In this document: positions 13,853-21,124 of the stretch, one piece after another
How positions within the stretch are numbered: position 1 is the stretch's first letter
Layout: each line of letters starts with the position of its first letter
NCBI GenBank assembly: GCA_038213835.1
Contig: JBBQSN010000027.1
Span: 1 to 25,648 of the forward strand
Reading direction: 5' to 3'
Source: JBBQSN01 sp038213835
GTDB lineage: Bacteria; Actinomycetota; Actinomycetes; Actinomycetales; CAWJMD01
DNA length: 25,648 bases
Translations under genes and position numbers: made by a program
Notes under the pieces: generated by a model
Databases searched by the model: none
What the model saw: the letters and a program-made list of their open reading frames with translations, nothing else
Told to the model about the DNA's origin: nothing

Positions 13853-15318
13853 TGCGCGGCCTTGCGGGCGGGGTCGAGCCCGTCGTAGGTGCGCGCCATC
13901 ATCGAGCTGCGCGGGTTCGAGGCGAAGCCGTCGCGGTGGTCTCGCACGAAGGTCCAGAACAACGCGTCCCAGTCCTGGCACCACTCCCCCTTCGGCAGGT
14001 CCGACATCTTCCGCAGGTAGTTGCTGCCGGAGACGTACGGCTTGGTCGTCACCAGCTCGCCGCCGGCGAACTGGCTCATGGCGTACACGTTCGGCACCAT
14101 CACCCAGTCGTAGGCGTCGACGAACATCGCCGAGAACCAGCGGAACACCTCGTCGGGGTCCACCCGGAGCAGCAGCATCGCGTTGCCCAGCACCATCAGC
14201 CGCTCGATGTGGTGGCACCAGCCCCGGTCGAGCACCCGACGAACCACGAGGTCGACCGGGGCGAGACCCGTCGTCGCGTCCCAGAACCCCTCTGGCAGAG
14301 GCCTATTCAGCCCCAGCAGGTTGGTGGTGCGCAGACGGGGGCCGTGCACGACGTAGACGCCCCGCATGTACTCGCGCCAACCGACCACCTGGCGGACGAA
14401 CCCCTCGAGGCCGGCGAGCGGCACCTCGTCCGCCGTCCCGGCCACGGCGTCCGCGTGGTCGACCGCGGCCCGCACCACCTCGAGCGGGTCGAGCAGTCCT
14501 CCGTTGAGCGCCGGGCTGATCGCGGAGTGGAACAGCCACGGCTCGGACGCGCTGATGGCGTCTTCGTAGGGCCCGAACCCCGCGAGCCGGTGCCGGACGA
14601 AGTCGTGCAGCCACGAGAGCGCCTCGCGCCTGGTCGTCGGCCAGCAGAACGTCGTGGGGTCGCCCGGGGCGTCCGGGAACTCGGCCTGCACCCAGGCGGT
14701 CGCGGCCTCGACGTGCGGCGAGGCCTTCGGCGTCCGGACCTCGGGCACCGCGATGCCCTTCGGGAGCCTCTTGCGGTTCTCGGTGTCGAAGCTCCAGCGT
14801 CCGCCGACGGGACGGTCGCCGTCCATCAGCAGGTCGAGCCGACGCCGCTGGGCCTCGTAGAAGTGCTGCATGCGGGGGCGTCGGCCGCCCAGCAGGTCGT
14901 GCACCTGCTCGGTCGTGGTGCAGAACGCGGGGGTCGGGAGCACCTCCGGGTCGAGGCCGGTGGCCTTCGCGACCCGTCCGAGGTCGCGCTCGACCCAGTC
15001 GTCGACGGGCTCGTACCAGGAGAGGTGCTCAGGACGCAGGTCCACCAGCAGGGCCGCGAGCCGGTCCGCCGTCGGGACGTCCGCCTCCGAGGTCAGGTGC
15101 TCGACCCGGAACCCCTTCTCCCGCAGACGGTCCGCGAATGCGAGCATGCTCGCGCGGTGCAGGACGAGCTTGTGGGCGTGGAACGGCAGCTGCCGGACGA
15201 GCAGGTCGTGCTCGACGAGCACGACGCAGGTTCCCTCCGCGACCCGCAGGTGCTGCTCGAACAGCTGGTTCGGCAGCACGACCCGGACCCGGTGTGCTTC
15301 CTGCCCGCCTGCTGCCAC
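13819..15318 (-). CDS. Cryptochrome/photolyase-related protein lacking the Fe-S CxxC
   Basis: A 499-residue member of the deoxyribodipyrimidine photolyase-related group that includes PhrB/CryB-type 6-4 photolyases: an N-terminal alpha/beta domain (RVVLPNQLFEQHL, VLVEHDLLVRQLPFHAHKLV) and a helical FAD-binding domain. Conserved are PSEPWLF-like ASEPWLFHSAISPALNGGLL, GFVRQVVGWREYMRGVYVVH, HHIERLMVLGNAMLLLRVDP, DAYDWVMVPNVYAMSQF and TKPYVSGSNYLRKMSD. PhrB-type proteins carry a CxxC after MSD; here it reads MSDLPKGEWCQDW with only Cys447. The start is uncertain; the GTG at 15318 has GAGGG upstream. It may repair UV lesions or act as a light sensor. It is divergent from an FAD oxidoreductase gene with a 37-bp gap. 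Confidence 0.85.
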   Translation of the reverse strand: MAAGGQEAHRVRVVLPNQLFEQHLRVAEGTCVVLVEHDLLVRQLPFHAHKLVLHRASMLAFADRLREKGFRVEHLTSEADVPTADRLAALLVDLRPEHLSWYEPVDDWVERDLGRVAKATGLDPEVLPTPAFCTTTEQVHDLLGGRRPRMQHFYEAQRRRLDLLMDGDRPVGGRWSFDTENRKRLPKGIAVPEVRTPKASPHVEAATAWVQAEFPDAPGDPTTFCWPTTRREALSWLHDFVRHRLAGFGPYEDAISASEPWLFHSAISPALNGGLLDPLEVVRAAVDHADAVAGTADEVPLAGLEGFVRQVVGWREYMRGVYVVHGPRLRTTNLLGLNRPLPEGFWDATTGLAPVDLVVRRVLDRGWCHHIERLMVLGNAMLLLRVDPDEVFRWFSAMFVDAYDWVMVPNVYAMSQFAGGELVTTKPYVSGSNYLRKMSDLPKGEWCQDWDALFWTFVRDHRDGFASNPRSSMMARTYDGLDPARKAAHTRRAAPWLER

Positions 15319-15355
15319 CGGTGCACCCTCGCACGGTCCGTGGAAGAGTGCTCGC

Positions 15356-16588
15356 GTGGAGGAGACGGACGTCGTCGTGGTCGGGGCCGGGCTGGCAGGG
15401 CTGGCGTGCGCCCAGCGCCTCGTCGACCGCGGGGTGGGCTGCCAGGTCCTCGAGGCGTCGGACGCCGTGGGCGGCCGGGTCCGCACCGATGTCGTCGACG
15501 GGTTCTCGTGCGACCGCGGGTTCCAGCTGATCAACCCGTCGTACCCGGTGCTGCCGCGGGTGGTCGACGTCGCGGCGCTCGAGCTGAAGGAGTTCGTCCC
15601 CGGGGTCGCCGTGGCGGGCGGCCGCGGTCTCAAGCTGCTCGTCGACCCCCGCCGCCGCCCCGACGGCCTCCTGGCCACCCTGCGAAGCGGGTACGTCTCA
15701 CCGGTCGAGGCGGCCGCCCTCGGCGCCTGGGTGGCTCCCTCCCTCGGACCGGTCGGACGGCTGCTCGCCGCTGACGACACCACGCTGGGGGAGTCGCTCG
15801 ACCGCGCCCGCGTCAACGGTCCGCTGCGCCGGGTGCTGGAGTCGTTCCTCACCGGCACCCTCGCCGACGACACGGCGAGCACGTCGGCCACCTTCGTCCG
15901 ACTCCTGATGCGCTCCTTCCTGCTGGGCACGCCCGGCGTCCCCGCGGCCGGCATGCAGGCGCTGCCCGACCAGGTCGCCGACGGCCTGCCCGTGCGCCTG
16001 TGCATCCGGGTGGAGGGCCTCGCGCGGGGCGGCGACGGCTGGACGGTGCGCACCGACCACGGCGAGGTGCGCGCCAGGGCCGTCGTGGTCGCGACCGACC
16101 CGACGACCGCCGGCGACCTCATCGGGCTGCGTGTCCCGACAATGAAGGGCCTTGCCACCTGGTGGTTCTCGACCCCTGATGCGCCGGCGACGACCTCCGT
16201 CCTGCACGTCGACGAGCACGGCACCGCGTCCGGCCCGGTTGTCAACGCGTCGGTCGTCTCCCACGCGGCGCCCGCGTACGCGCCGACCGGTCTGCACCTC
16301 GTCCAGGCGAGCACGTTGCTCGGCCCGGGACGCGAGCCCACCGAGGGGCAGGTGCGCGCCCACCTGACCCGGATCCTGCGCACCTCGGCCGCCCGGTGGG
16401 ACGTCGTCACCGTGCACCGGATCCCGGCCGCGTTGCCCGTCGTCGCTCCCCCGCTGGACTCCCGCCAGGAGGTCGACCTCGGGAACGGCCTGTTCGTGGC
16501 GGGCGACCACCGCGACACCGCCTCGATCCAGGGCGCCTTCGTCTCCGGCCGCCGCGCCGCGACCGAGGTGCTGCGGCTGGTGCACTGA
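15356..16588 (+). CDS. FAD-dependent amine oxidase/phytoene desaturase-like oxidoreductase
   Basis: A 410-residue flavoprotein of the amine oxidase/protoporphyrinogen oxidase/CrtI superfamily. The N-terminus has the dinucleotide-binding VVVVGAGLAGLACAQRLVDR (Gly10, Gly12, Gly15), a Glu ending the second strand (QVLEASDAVGGRVRTDV), and the family DGFSCDRGFQLINPSYPVLP. The C-terminal FAD motif is LFVAGDHRDTASIQGAFVSG, followed by RRAATEVL. No signal peptide is present. The GTG at 15356 puts the Rossmann motif at the expected distance; the ribosome binding site (GGAAGAG) is weak. The divergent pairing with a photolyase relative suggests a shared photoprotection role, such as pigment or quinone chemistry, but the substrate is unknown. 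Confidence 0.82.
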   Translation: MEETDVVVVGAGLAGLACAQRLVDRGVGCQVLEASDAVGGRVRTDVVDGFSCDRGFQLINPSYPVLPRVVDVAALELKEFVPGVAVAGGRGLKLLVDPRRRPDGLLATLRSGYVSPVEAAALGAWVAPSLGPVGRLLAADDTTLGESLDRARVNGPLRRVLESFLTGTLADDTASTSATFVRLLMRSFLLGTPGVPAAGMQALPDQVADGLPVRLCIRVEGLARGGDGWTVRTDHGEVRARAVVVATDPTTAGDLIGLRVPTMKGLATWWFSTPDAPATTSVLHVDEHGTASGPVVNASVVSHAAPAYAPTGLHLVQASTLLGPGREPTEGQVRAHLTRILRTSAARWDVVTVHRIPAALPVVAPPLDSRQEVDLGNGLFVAGDHRDTASIQGAFVSGRRAATEVLRLVH

Positions 16589-16674
16589 CAGTCGGTCGCG
16601 GCAAGGTCTTCCAGAGCGGATGCACGCCGGCCGCCTCCCCCAGCTGCGCCGCCTGCTCGCCCGGTACTCCTGAC

Positions 16675-16701
16675 GGCCCCACCGGCCCCACCGGCCCCAC
16701 C
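16675..16701. repeat. Three tandem 9-bp repeats
   Basis: GGCCCCACC occurs three times in a row, followed by a partial GGC. In one frame it would read Gly-Pro-Thr repeats, but no gene supports this. Confidence 0.7.
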
Positions 16702-16713
16702 GGCGGCGCGGGC

Positions 16714-16856
16714 AGCTTGAACGCCCTGCGCGAGGCCAAGGACTCCCTGTTCACCGCCGGCGACCCCGAGGTCCCCTCGGCGACGCCGTGGTCGAGATCG
16801 CCTCCCGGTCCCTGGGCACCATCAGTTCCCGCCGGCTCCCCGTCCTGCGGGACTGA
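16714..16856 (+). pseudogene. Remnant of a DUF222/HNH endonuclease-type gene
   Basis: One frame from 16714 reads SLNALREAKDSLFTAGDPEV. After a shift near 16771-16777 another frame reads LGDAVVEIASRSLGTISS and ends at a TGA at 16854-16856. Joined, they resemble the segment of actinobacterial DUF222 HNH-endonuclease proteins (A-L-x-E-A-x-D-x-L-F...D-A-x-V-E-x-x-x-R-S-L) that is common in multiple copies in Nocardioides-type genomes. Both ends are missing. The match is from memory. Confidence 0.45.
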
Positions 16857-16871
16857 GCCCGCCCACCCGGT

Positions 16872-16899
16872 GCATCCAGGACCGCCCCCCGCCCGGAAG
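16872..16899 (+). promoter_or_regulatory. Possible SigK-type promoter of the fasciclin gene
   Basis: GCATCC (16872-16877) followed 16 bases later by CGGAAG (16894-16899) partly matches the mycobacterial SigK promoter CCATCC-N16/17-CCGAAT (5 of 6 and 4 of 6). It is considered because a SigK-like gene lies downstream; the match is weak. Confidence 0.25.
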
Positions 16900-16913
16900 G
16901 ACGGTGAACGGGG

Positions 16914-16937
16914 GGCGTCACCGGACCCGGTGACGCC
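16914..16937 (+). promoter_or_regulatory. Leader hairpin upstream of the fasciclin gene
   Basis: GGCGTCACCG (16914-16923) and CGGTGACGCC (16928-16937) form a perfect 10-bp stem with a GACC tetraloop. It ends 25 bases before the ATG and 9 bases before the GAGAGG ribosome binding site. It could be a mRNA-stabilising or attenuating structure, a terminator of upstream transcription, or a protein-binding palindrome. Confidence 0.5.
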
Positions 16938-16962
16938 GGATGCATCGAGAGGAATCACAGCA

Positions 16963-17598
16963 ATGAGGCTCATCGCACGTTCGTTCGGGACCCTGGCCGC
17001 CGCTGCAGTGGTCGCCGCCGTCGGCACGGCGCCCGCCGCGGCGACCGGCACGCCCACCGGGACCACCAGCCTGGCCGAGGTGCTCGCCGCCGACGGCGAC
17101 ACCTTCGACAGGGACTGGCAGGACTACGACATCACCACCGAGGCCGTCAACGCGGTCCTCGCCGCCAAGCCGGACAGCGCCGTCGGCGTCCTGGCCGACG
17201 GCAGCACCGCGGTCACCGCCTTCATCCCGGACGACCGAGCGTTCCGCATCCTCGTCAACCAGATCTCCGGGTCCTGGCTGCACAGCGAGGAGGACGTCTT
17301 CGGCGCTGTCGCCGGCCTCGGCATCGACACCGTCGAGACCGTCCTGCTCTACCACGTGGTGCCGGGCGCGACGATCGACAGCGGCACCGCCGCGAAGTCC
17401 GACGGCGCGGCCCTGACCACCGCCCAGGGCGGCGTGGTCACCGTGGACGTCCGCAGCAAGAAGGAGATCCGGCTGGTCGACGCCGACTCCTCGGACCTGA
17501 ACGCGCGGCTCGACGGCAAGGCGCTCGACGTCAACAAGGGCAACCTCCAGATCGCGCACGGGATCACCCTGGTCCTGCGCCCGATCGACCTGCCCTGA
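16963..17598 (+). CDS. Secreted fasciclin (FAS1) domain protein
   Basis: A 211-residue exported protein. Residues 1-27 are a signal peptide (MRLIARSFGTLAAAAVVAAV, cleavage likely after APAAA); there is no lipobox cysteine. One FAS1 domain covers about 35-207: TTEAVNAVLAAKPD, TAVTAFIPDDRAFRILV, the family motif ETVLLYHVVPGATIDSGTA, and the closing KGNLQIAHGITLVLRPIDLP. The ATG at 16963 has GAGAGG upstream. A SigK-like sigma gene and its anti-sigma factor follow. In mycobacteria the FAS1 proteins MPT70 and MPT83 are SigK targets, so this protein is probably the output of the adjacent regulators. A role in adhesion or surface architecture is typical of the family but not shown. Confidence 0.92.
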   Translation: MRLIARSFGTLAAAAVVAAVGTAPAAATGTPTGTTSLAEVLAADGDTFDRDWQDYDITTEAVNAVLAAKPDSAVGVLADGSTAVTAFIPDDRAFRILVNQISGSWLHSEEDVFGAVAGLGIDTVETVLLYHVVPGATIDSGTAAKSDGAALTTAQGGVVTVDVRSKKEIRLVDADSSDLNARLDGKALDVNKGNLQIAHGITLVLRPIDLP

Positions 17599-17611
17599 CC
17601 CACGACAGACG

Positions 17612-17674
17612 CCCCGCCCGTGCACCCCTTCACCGCGACCTCCAACAGGTCGGGCCGCGGTGGCACGGGCGGGG
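17612..17674 (+). terminator. Large compound hairpin between the fasciclin and sigma genes
   Basis: CCCCGCCCGTGC (17612-17623) and GCACGGGCGGGG (17663-17674) form a perfect 12-bp outer stem. Inside, ACCGCG/CGCGGT (17632-17637/17656-17661) and ACCT/AGGT (17638-17641/17647-17650) extend the fold around loop CCAAC. It starts 13 bases after the fasciclin stop and ends where the sigma -10 begins. It most likely terminates or attenuates the fasciclin transcript; there is no U-tract. Confidence 0.6.
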
Positions 17675-17680
17675 TAGCCT
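17675..17680 (+). promoter_or_regulatory. -10 box of a probable leaderless promoter for the sigma factor
   Basis: TAGCCT fits TAnnnT and lies 6 bases before the GTG at 17687, directly after the last base of the intergenic hairpin. No ribosome binding site precedes this GTG, which supports a leaderless message. Confidence 0.45.
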
Positions 17681-17686
17681 GCCGCC

Positions 17687-18253
17687 GTGAGCGCGGGCGA
17701 TCTCGGCACGGCGACGCCGGCCGACCTGGCCAGGCGTCTGCGGGACGGCGACCAGGCCGCGCTGTCGGAGATCTTCCGTCGCTGGTCGCCGCTGGTGTTC
17801 ACGATCGCGCTGCGGAGCCTGCGGGACCGCAGCGATGCCGAGGACGTCACGCAGCAGGTGTTCGTGGCGGCCTGGCGGAGTCGGCACAGCCTGGTCGTCT
17901 CGGACTCTGCCCTGCCCGGCTGGCTGGTCGGGATCACCCGGCACCGGGTGGCCGACAGGTACGCGGCGCACGCGCGTGACCGCCGCAACCAGCTGGCGGT
18001 CGAGGCCCTCCCAGACCGCTCCGGCCCCGCTCCGGAGGACCGTCTGGTGGACCGGCTCGTGCTCGCCGACGAGCTCGACCGGATCGAGGACCCGCGCAGA
18101 ACCATCCTTCGGCTCGCCTTCTACGAAGACAAGACGCACCAGCAGATCGCGACGGTGCTCGAGCTGCCGCTCGGTACCGTGAAGAGCCACGTGCGTCGAG
18201 GGCTGCTGCATCTACGAACGAGGCTGGGGGAGGTGACGGATGGAGCACGCTGA
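17687..18253 (+). CDS. sigK: ECF RNA polymerase sigma factor, SigK-like
   Basis: A 188-residue ECF sigma factor. Region 2 spans about 24-95, with the core-binding DAEDVTQQVFVAAWR (50-64) and promoter-melting residues after it. Region 4 (about 135-180) has the helix-turn-helix THQQIATVLELPLGTVKSHV followed by RRGLLHLR. Its 3' end overlaps the anti-sigma gene by 14 bases, ensuring coupled synthesis. It is named SigK-like because of the RskA-like partner and the adjacent fasciclin gene, the combination found at mycobacterial sigK loci; family-level ECF assignment is certain, the subgroup less so. The GTG is leaderless, and transcription seems separable from the fasciclin gene by a large hairpin. 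Confidence 0.88.
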   Translation: MSAGDLGTATPADLARRLRDGDQAALSEIFRRWSPLVFTIALRSLRDRSDAEDVTQQVFVAAWRSRHSLVVSDSALPGWLVGITRHRVADRYAAHARDRRNQLAVEALPDRSGPAPEDRLVDRLVLADELDRIEDPRRTILRLAFYEDKTHQQIATVLELPLGTVKSHVRRGLLHLRTRLGEVTDGAR

Positions 18254-18923
18254 CAGCGACGCCCTGGCACGTCACGCCCTGGGGGCCGGACCCACCGACG
18301 TCGACGTCGACCAGCACCTCGCCGCGTGCGACGCCTGCCGGCTCGAGGTCGAGGACCTGCGCGAGCTGGCAGACCTGGCCCGCGCCGTGCGCTCGGAACG
18401 GCTCGAGCCGCCGCCTCCCCACGTCTGGCAAGGGGTCGTCGACGAGCTCGGCCTCGACGTCCGCCGCACCCGCCGCAGCCGTGCCCTCGTCTGGGCCGCC
18501 GCCGCGGCCGTCGTCGGCCTCGGCGCCGGCTCCCTGACCACCTGGGCCGTGCTCCGCCAGGACGACCCCTCCGCCGCCGCGGCCGAGGTGCTCCGCTCGG
18601 CCTCTCTGGAGCCGCTGACCGATGCCGTCACCGCGGCCGGCACGGCCCGGCTGGTCGAGGGCGCCGACGGCCGCCAGACGGTTGAGGTGAGCGCCCCGGA
18701 CCTCGGCGCGGCCGGTGGCCACTTCGAGGTCTGGCTGATCCGGCCCGGCAGCGACCAGATGATCTCCCTGGGCGTGCTCGACGGCGTCTCGACCGGCGAC
18801 TTCGCCCTTCCTGCGACGGCGCTGGCACAGGGCTACACCCTGGTCGACGTCTCCGACGAGCCGGACGACGGCGTGCCGACCCACTCCGGCGACTCCGTGC
18901 TGCGCGGCGACCTCGCGGGCTGA
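18240..18923 (+). CDS. rskA: Membrane anti-sigma factor, RskA-like
   Basis: A 227-residue membrane-anchored anti-sigma factor. The cytoplasmic N-terminus has a zinc-binding anti-sigma motif HxxxCxxC (His26, Cys30, Cys33 in DQHLAACDACRLEV). One membrane helix spans about 82-105 (ALVWAAAAAVVGLGAGSLTT) after an Arg-rich stop-transfer stretch. The extracytoplasmic part is the RskA C-terminal domain (GGHFEVWLIRPGSDQMISLG, VDVSDEPDDGVPTHSGDSVL). It should hold the overlapping sigma factor inactive until regulated intramembrane proteolysis cleaves it. ATG 18240 has a GGGGGAGG site inside the sigma gene about 7 bases upstream. It is the last gene before the convergent guaA. Confidence 0.9.
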   Translation: MEHADSDALARHALGAGPTDVDVDQHLAACDACRLEVEDLRELADLARAVRSERLEPPPPHVWQGVVDELGLDVRRTRRSRALVWAAAAAVVGLGAGSLTTWAVLRQDDPSAAAAEVLRSASLEPLTDAVTAAGTARLVEGADGRQTVEVSAPDLGAAGGHFEVWLIRPGSDQMISLGVLDGVSTGDFALPATALAQGYTLVDVSDEPDDGVPTHSGDSVLRGDLAG

Positions 18924-19015
18924 CCTCCGACGTCAGGGTGGGACACGACGTGGCTCCAGGCGGCGCGAGGCGACACCTGATGCCATCCAGGGCGGGGCGC
19001 AGGCTGTGGGGGCCG

Positions 19016-20680
19016 TCACTCCCACTCGATCGTGCCGGGGGGCTTGCTGGTGACGTCCAGGACCACGCGGTTGACGCCGTCGACCTCGTTGGTGATCCGG
19101 GTGGAGACCCGCGAGAGCAGGTCGTAGGGCAGCCGGCTCCAGTCCGCGGTCATGGCGTCGTCGGACGAGACGGGGCGCAGCACGACCGGGTGGCCGTAGG
19201 TGCGGCCGTCGCCCTGCACGCCGACCGAGCGGACGTCGGCGAGCAGCACGACCGGGCACTGCCAGATGTCGCGGTCCAGGCCGGCGGCGGTGAGCTCGTC
19301 GCGGACGATCTGGTCGGCCGTGCGCAGCGTCTCGAGCCGCTCGGCGGTGACCTCGCCGATGATCCGGATGCCGAGGCCCGGGCCGGGGAACGGCTGGCGC
19401 CACACCATCGCCTCCGGAAGGCCGAGCTCGCCGCCGACGGCTCGGACCTCGTCCTTGAACAAGGTGCGCAGCGGCTCGACCAGCTCGAACTGCAGGTCGT
19501 CCGGCAGTCCGCCGACGTTGTGGTGGCTCTTGATCGTGGCCGCGCCCTCGCCGCCGCCGGACTCGACGACGTCGGGATACAGGGTCCCCTGGACGAGGAA
19601 CCGCACCTCGCCCTCGCCCTCGTGCGTCTCGGCATCGAGGTGCGCCTTCTCGACGAGGTCGCGGGCAGCGCCCTCGAAGGCGCGGATGAACTCGCGGCCG
19701 ATCGCCTTGCGCTTGGCCTCCGGCTCGGTGACGCCGGCGAGCGCGCGCAGGAACTGCTCGGACGCGTCGACGACGACGAGGTCGACACCGGTGGCCGCCA
19801 CGTAGTCGCGCTCGACCTGCTCGGCCTCGCCGGCGCGCAGCAGGCCGTGGTCGACGAACACGCAGGTCAGCTGGTCGCCGACCGCCCGCTGCACCAGGGC
19901 CGCCGCGACCGCGGAGTCGACGCCGCCGGACAGGCCGCAGATCACCCGGGCCGAGCCCACCTGGGCGCGGATCCGCTGCACCTGCTCGTCGATCACGTTG
20001 TCGGTGGTCCAGTCGCGGCCGAGACCGGCGCCACGGTGCAGGAAGTTCTCGATCACCTGCTGGCCGAACGTGGAGTGCTTGACCTCAGGGTGCCACTGCA
20101 CGCCGTACAGGCGGCGGTCGTGGTCCTCGAACGCCGCGACGGGGGCGCCGGGCGTCGAGGCGGTGACGGTGAAGCCCTCCGGGGCGGCGTGCACGGCGTC
20201 GCCGTGGCTCATCCACACGCTCTGCTGGATCGGCTGCCCGTAGGTGAGCACGGTGGCGGCGGCGCTATCCGCCTCGACCTCGACCCGGGTGCCGCCGTAC
20301 TCGCGCAGCCCGGTCTGGGCCACCTCGCCGCCGAGCGTCCGGGCCATCGCCTGGAAGCCGTAGCAGATGCCGAGGACGGGGACGCCGGCCTCGAACAGCG
20401 CCGAGGGCACCGCCGGCGCGCCGTTGGCGTACACCGACGACGGGCCTCCGGACAGGATGATCGCGGCCGGGTCCTTGGCCAGCATCACCTCGACCGGCAT
20501 CGTCGAGGGAACGATCTCGGAGTAGACGTCGGCCTCGCGCACGCGGCGGGCGATCAGCTGCGCGTACTGGGCCCCGAAGTCGACCACCAGGACGGGACGC
20601 TGCTCGGTCGGCTGCTTCGGGGTGGCGGCCACCGCAGGACCGGTGGGCTCGGGCTGCGGGTCGGGCGCGGGCTCGGTCAC
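19016..20680 (-). CDS. guaA: GMP synthase (glutamine-hydrolysing)
   Basis: A 554-residue enzyme converting XMP to GMP with glutamine and ATP, the last step of guanine nucleotide synthesis. The class I glutamine amidotransferase domain has catalytic Cys106 (LGICYGFQ), His197 and Glu199 (QWHPEV). The ATP pyrophosphatase P-loop is SGGVDS (251-256), and the C-terminal dimerisation domain ends KPPGTIEWE. An extra Pro/Ala/Thr-rich N-terminal tail of about 28 residues precedes VLVVDFGAQYAQLIARRVRE. The GTG at 20680 is 9 bases after the DUF3817 stop, so the gene is co-transcribed with DUF3817 and SURF1. No strong terminator was found in the 92-base convergent gap to rskA. Confidence 0.96.
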   Translation of the reverse strand: MTEPAPDPQPEPTGPAVAATPKQPTEQRPVLVVDFGAQYAQLIARRVREADVYSEIVPSTMPVEVMLAKDPAAIILSGGPSSVYANGAPAVPSALFEAGVPVLGICYGFQAMARTLGGEVAQTGLREYGGTRVEVEADSAAATVLTYGQPIQQSVWMSHGDAVHAAPEGFTVTASTPGAPVAAFEDHDRRLYGVQWHPEVKHSTFGQQVIENFLHRGAGLGRDWTTDNVIDEQVQRIRAQVGSARVICGLSGGVDSAVAAALVQRAVGDQLTCVFVDHGLLRAGEAEQVERDYVAATGVDLVVVDASEQFLRALAGVTEPEAKRKAIGREFIRAFEGAARDLVEKAHLDAETHEGEGEVRFLVQGTLYPDVVESGGGEGAATIKSHHNVGGLPDDLQFELVEPLRTLFKDEVRAVGGELGLPEAMVWRQPFPGPGLGIRIIGEVTAERLETLRTADQIVRDELTAAGLDRDIWQCPVVLLADVRSVGVQGDGRTYGHPVVLRPVSSDDAMTADWSRLPYDLLSRVSTRITNEVDGVNRVVLDVTSKPPGTIEWE

Positions 20681-20689
20681 AGGGCGAGG

Positions 20690-21124
20690 CTACCGAGAGC
20701 CGGGCCCGGTGATCCTCCCGGTGAGCTCCCCGCGCTCGGTCATCAGCGCCCGGACGTCCTCGGTGGTGCGCCGCTCGGCGAAGAACGACAGCAGCGGGAC
20801 GACCCCCGCGGCCACCAGCGCGAGCAGCCGCCCGAGCTGCCAGCGCAGGCTCGACCAGAGGTCGACCACGGTGACCAGGTAGATCACGTAGATCCAGCCG
20901 TGCACGATCGCGATCCAGGACCCGAGCACCGGCTGGCCGTCGTTGACCCCGTACTTGAGCACCAGCTCCAGGCAGAGCAGCAGCAGGAAGCCTCCGGTCA
21001 CGAACGCCATCACCCGGTACCGCGTCAGCGCGCCGCCGAGCTTGCGCGGGGCGCGCGGGGCGCGGGGCGCTCCGGTGCCGCCCCCGCTCGTGCTACCGGA
21101 TCCGTTGCTGGTGGCCTCGGTCAC
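20690..21124 (-). CDS. DUF3817 integral membrane protein
   Basis: A 144-residue protein with a Gly/Ser/Pro-rich N-terminal tail and three hydrophobic segments: about 39-58 (VMAFVTGGFLLLLCLELVLK), 70-90 (SWIAIVHGWIYVIYLVTVVD) and 97-115 (GRLLALVAAGVVPLLSFFAE). This is the DUF3817 pattern found near guaA and COX-related genes in actinobacteria; its function is unknown. The GTG at 21124 overlaps the SURF1 stop in a 4-base GTGA. Its own stop is 9 bases before guaA. Confidence 0.85.
   Translation of the reverse strand: MTEATSNGSGSTSGGGTGAPRAPRAPRKLGGALTRYRVMAFVTGGFLLLLCLELVLKYGVNDGQPVLGSWIAIVHGWIYVIYLVTVVDLWSSLRWQLGRLLALVAAGVVPLLSFFAERRTTEDVRALMTERGELTGRITGPGSR

Larger units (their letters stand above)
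16589..16962. other. 374-bp region without an intact gene
   Basis: This stretch holds three tandem copies of the 9-base GGCCCCACC (16675-16701), a fragment of a DUF222-type gene (16714-16856), a possible ECF-type promoter (16872-16899) and a strong hairpin just before the fasciclin gene (16914-16937). No intact coding region is supported. Confidence 0.6.

Noticed and set aside
13819..16518. An 899-codon minus-strand frame extending the photolyase-related gene
   Set aside because: The extra 400 residues are low-complexity Ser/Thr/Arg sequence antisense to the FAD oxidoreductase gene; the family N-terminus starts near 15318.
16620..16673. A 17-codon ORF starting MHAGRLPQLRRLLARYS
   Set aside because: It has no ribosome binding site or -10 at the right place and no recognisable family; it is probably chance or part of the decayed DUF222 region.
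16675..16713. A collagen-like Gly-Pro-Thr protein suggested by the 9-bp repeats
   Set aside because: Only three repeats exist, and the frame enters from the antisense-like extension of the FAD gene region without a start.
18920..18936. A CTGAC/GTCAG hairpin after rskA as a terminator
   Set aside because: Only a 5-bp stem that includes the stop codon; too weak to call.
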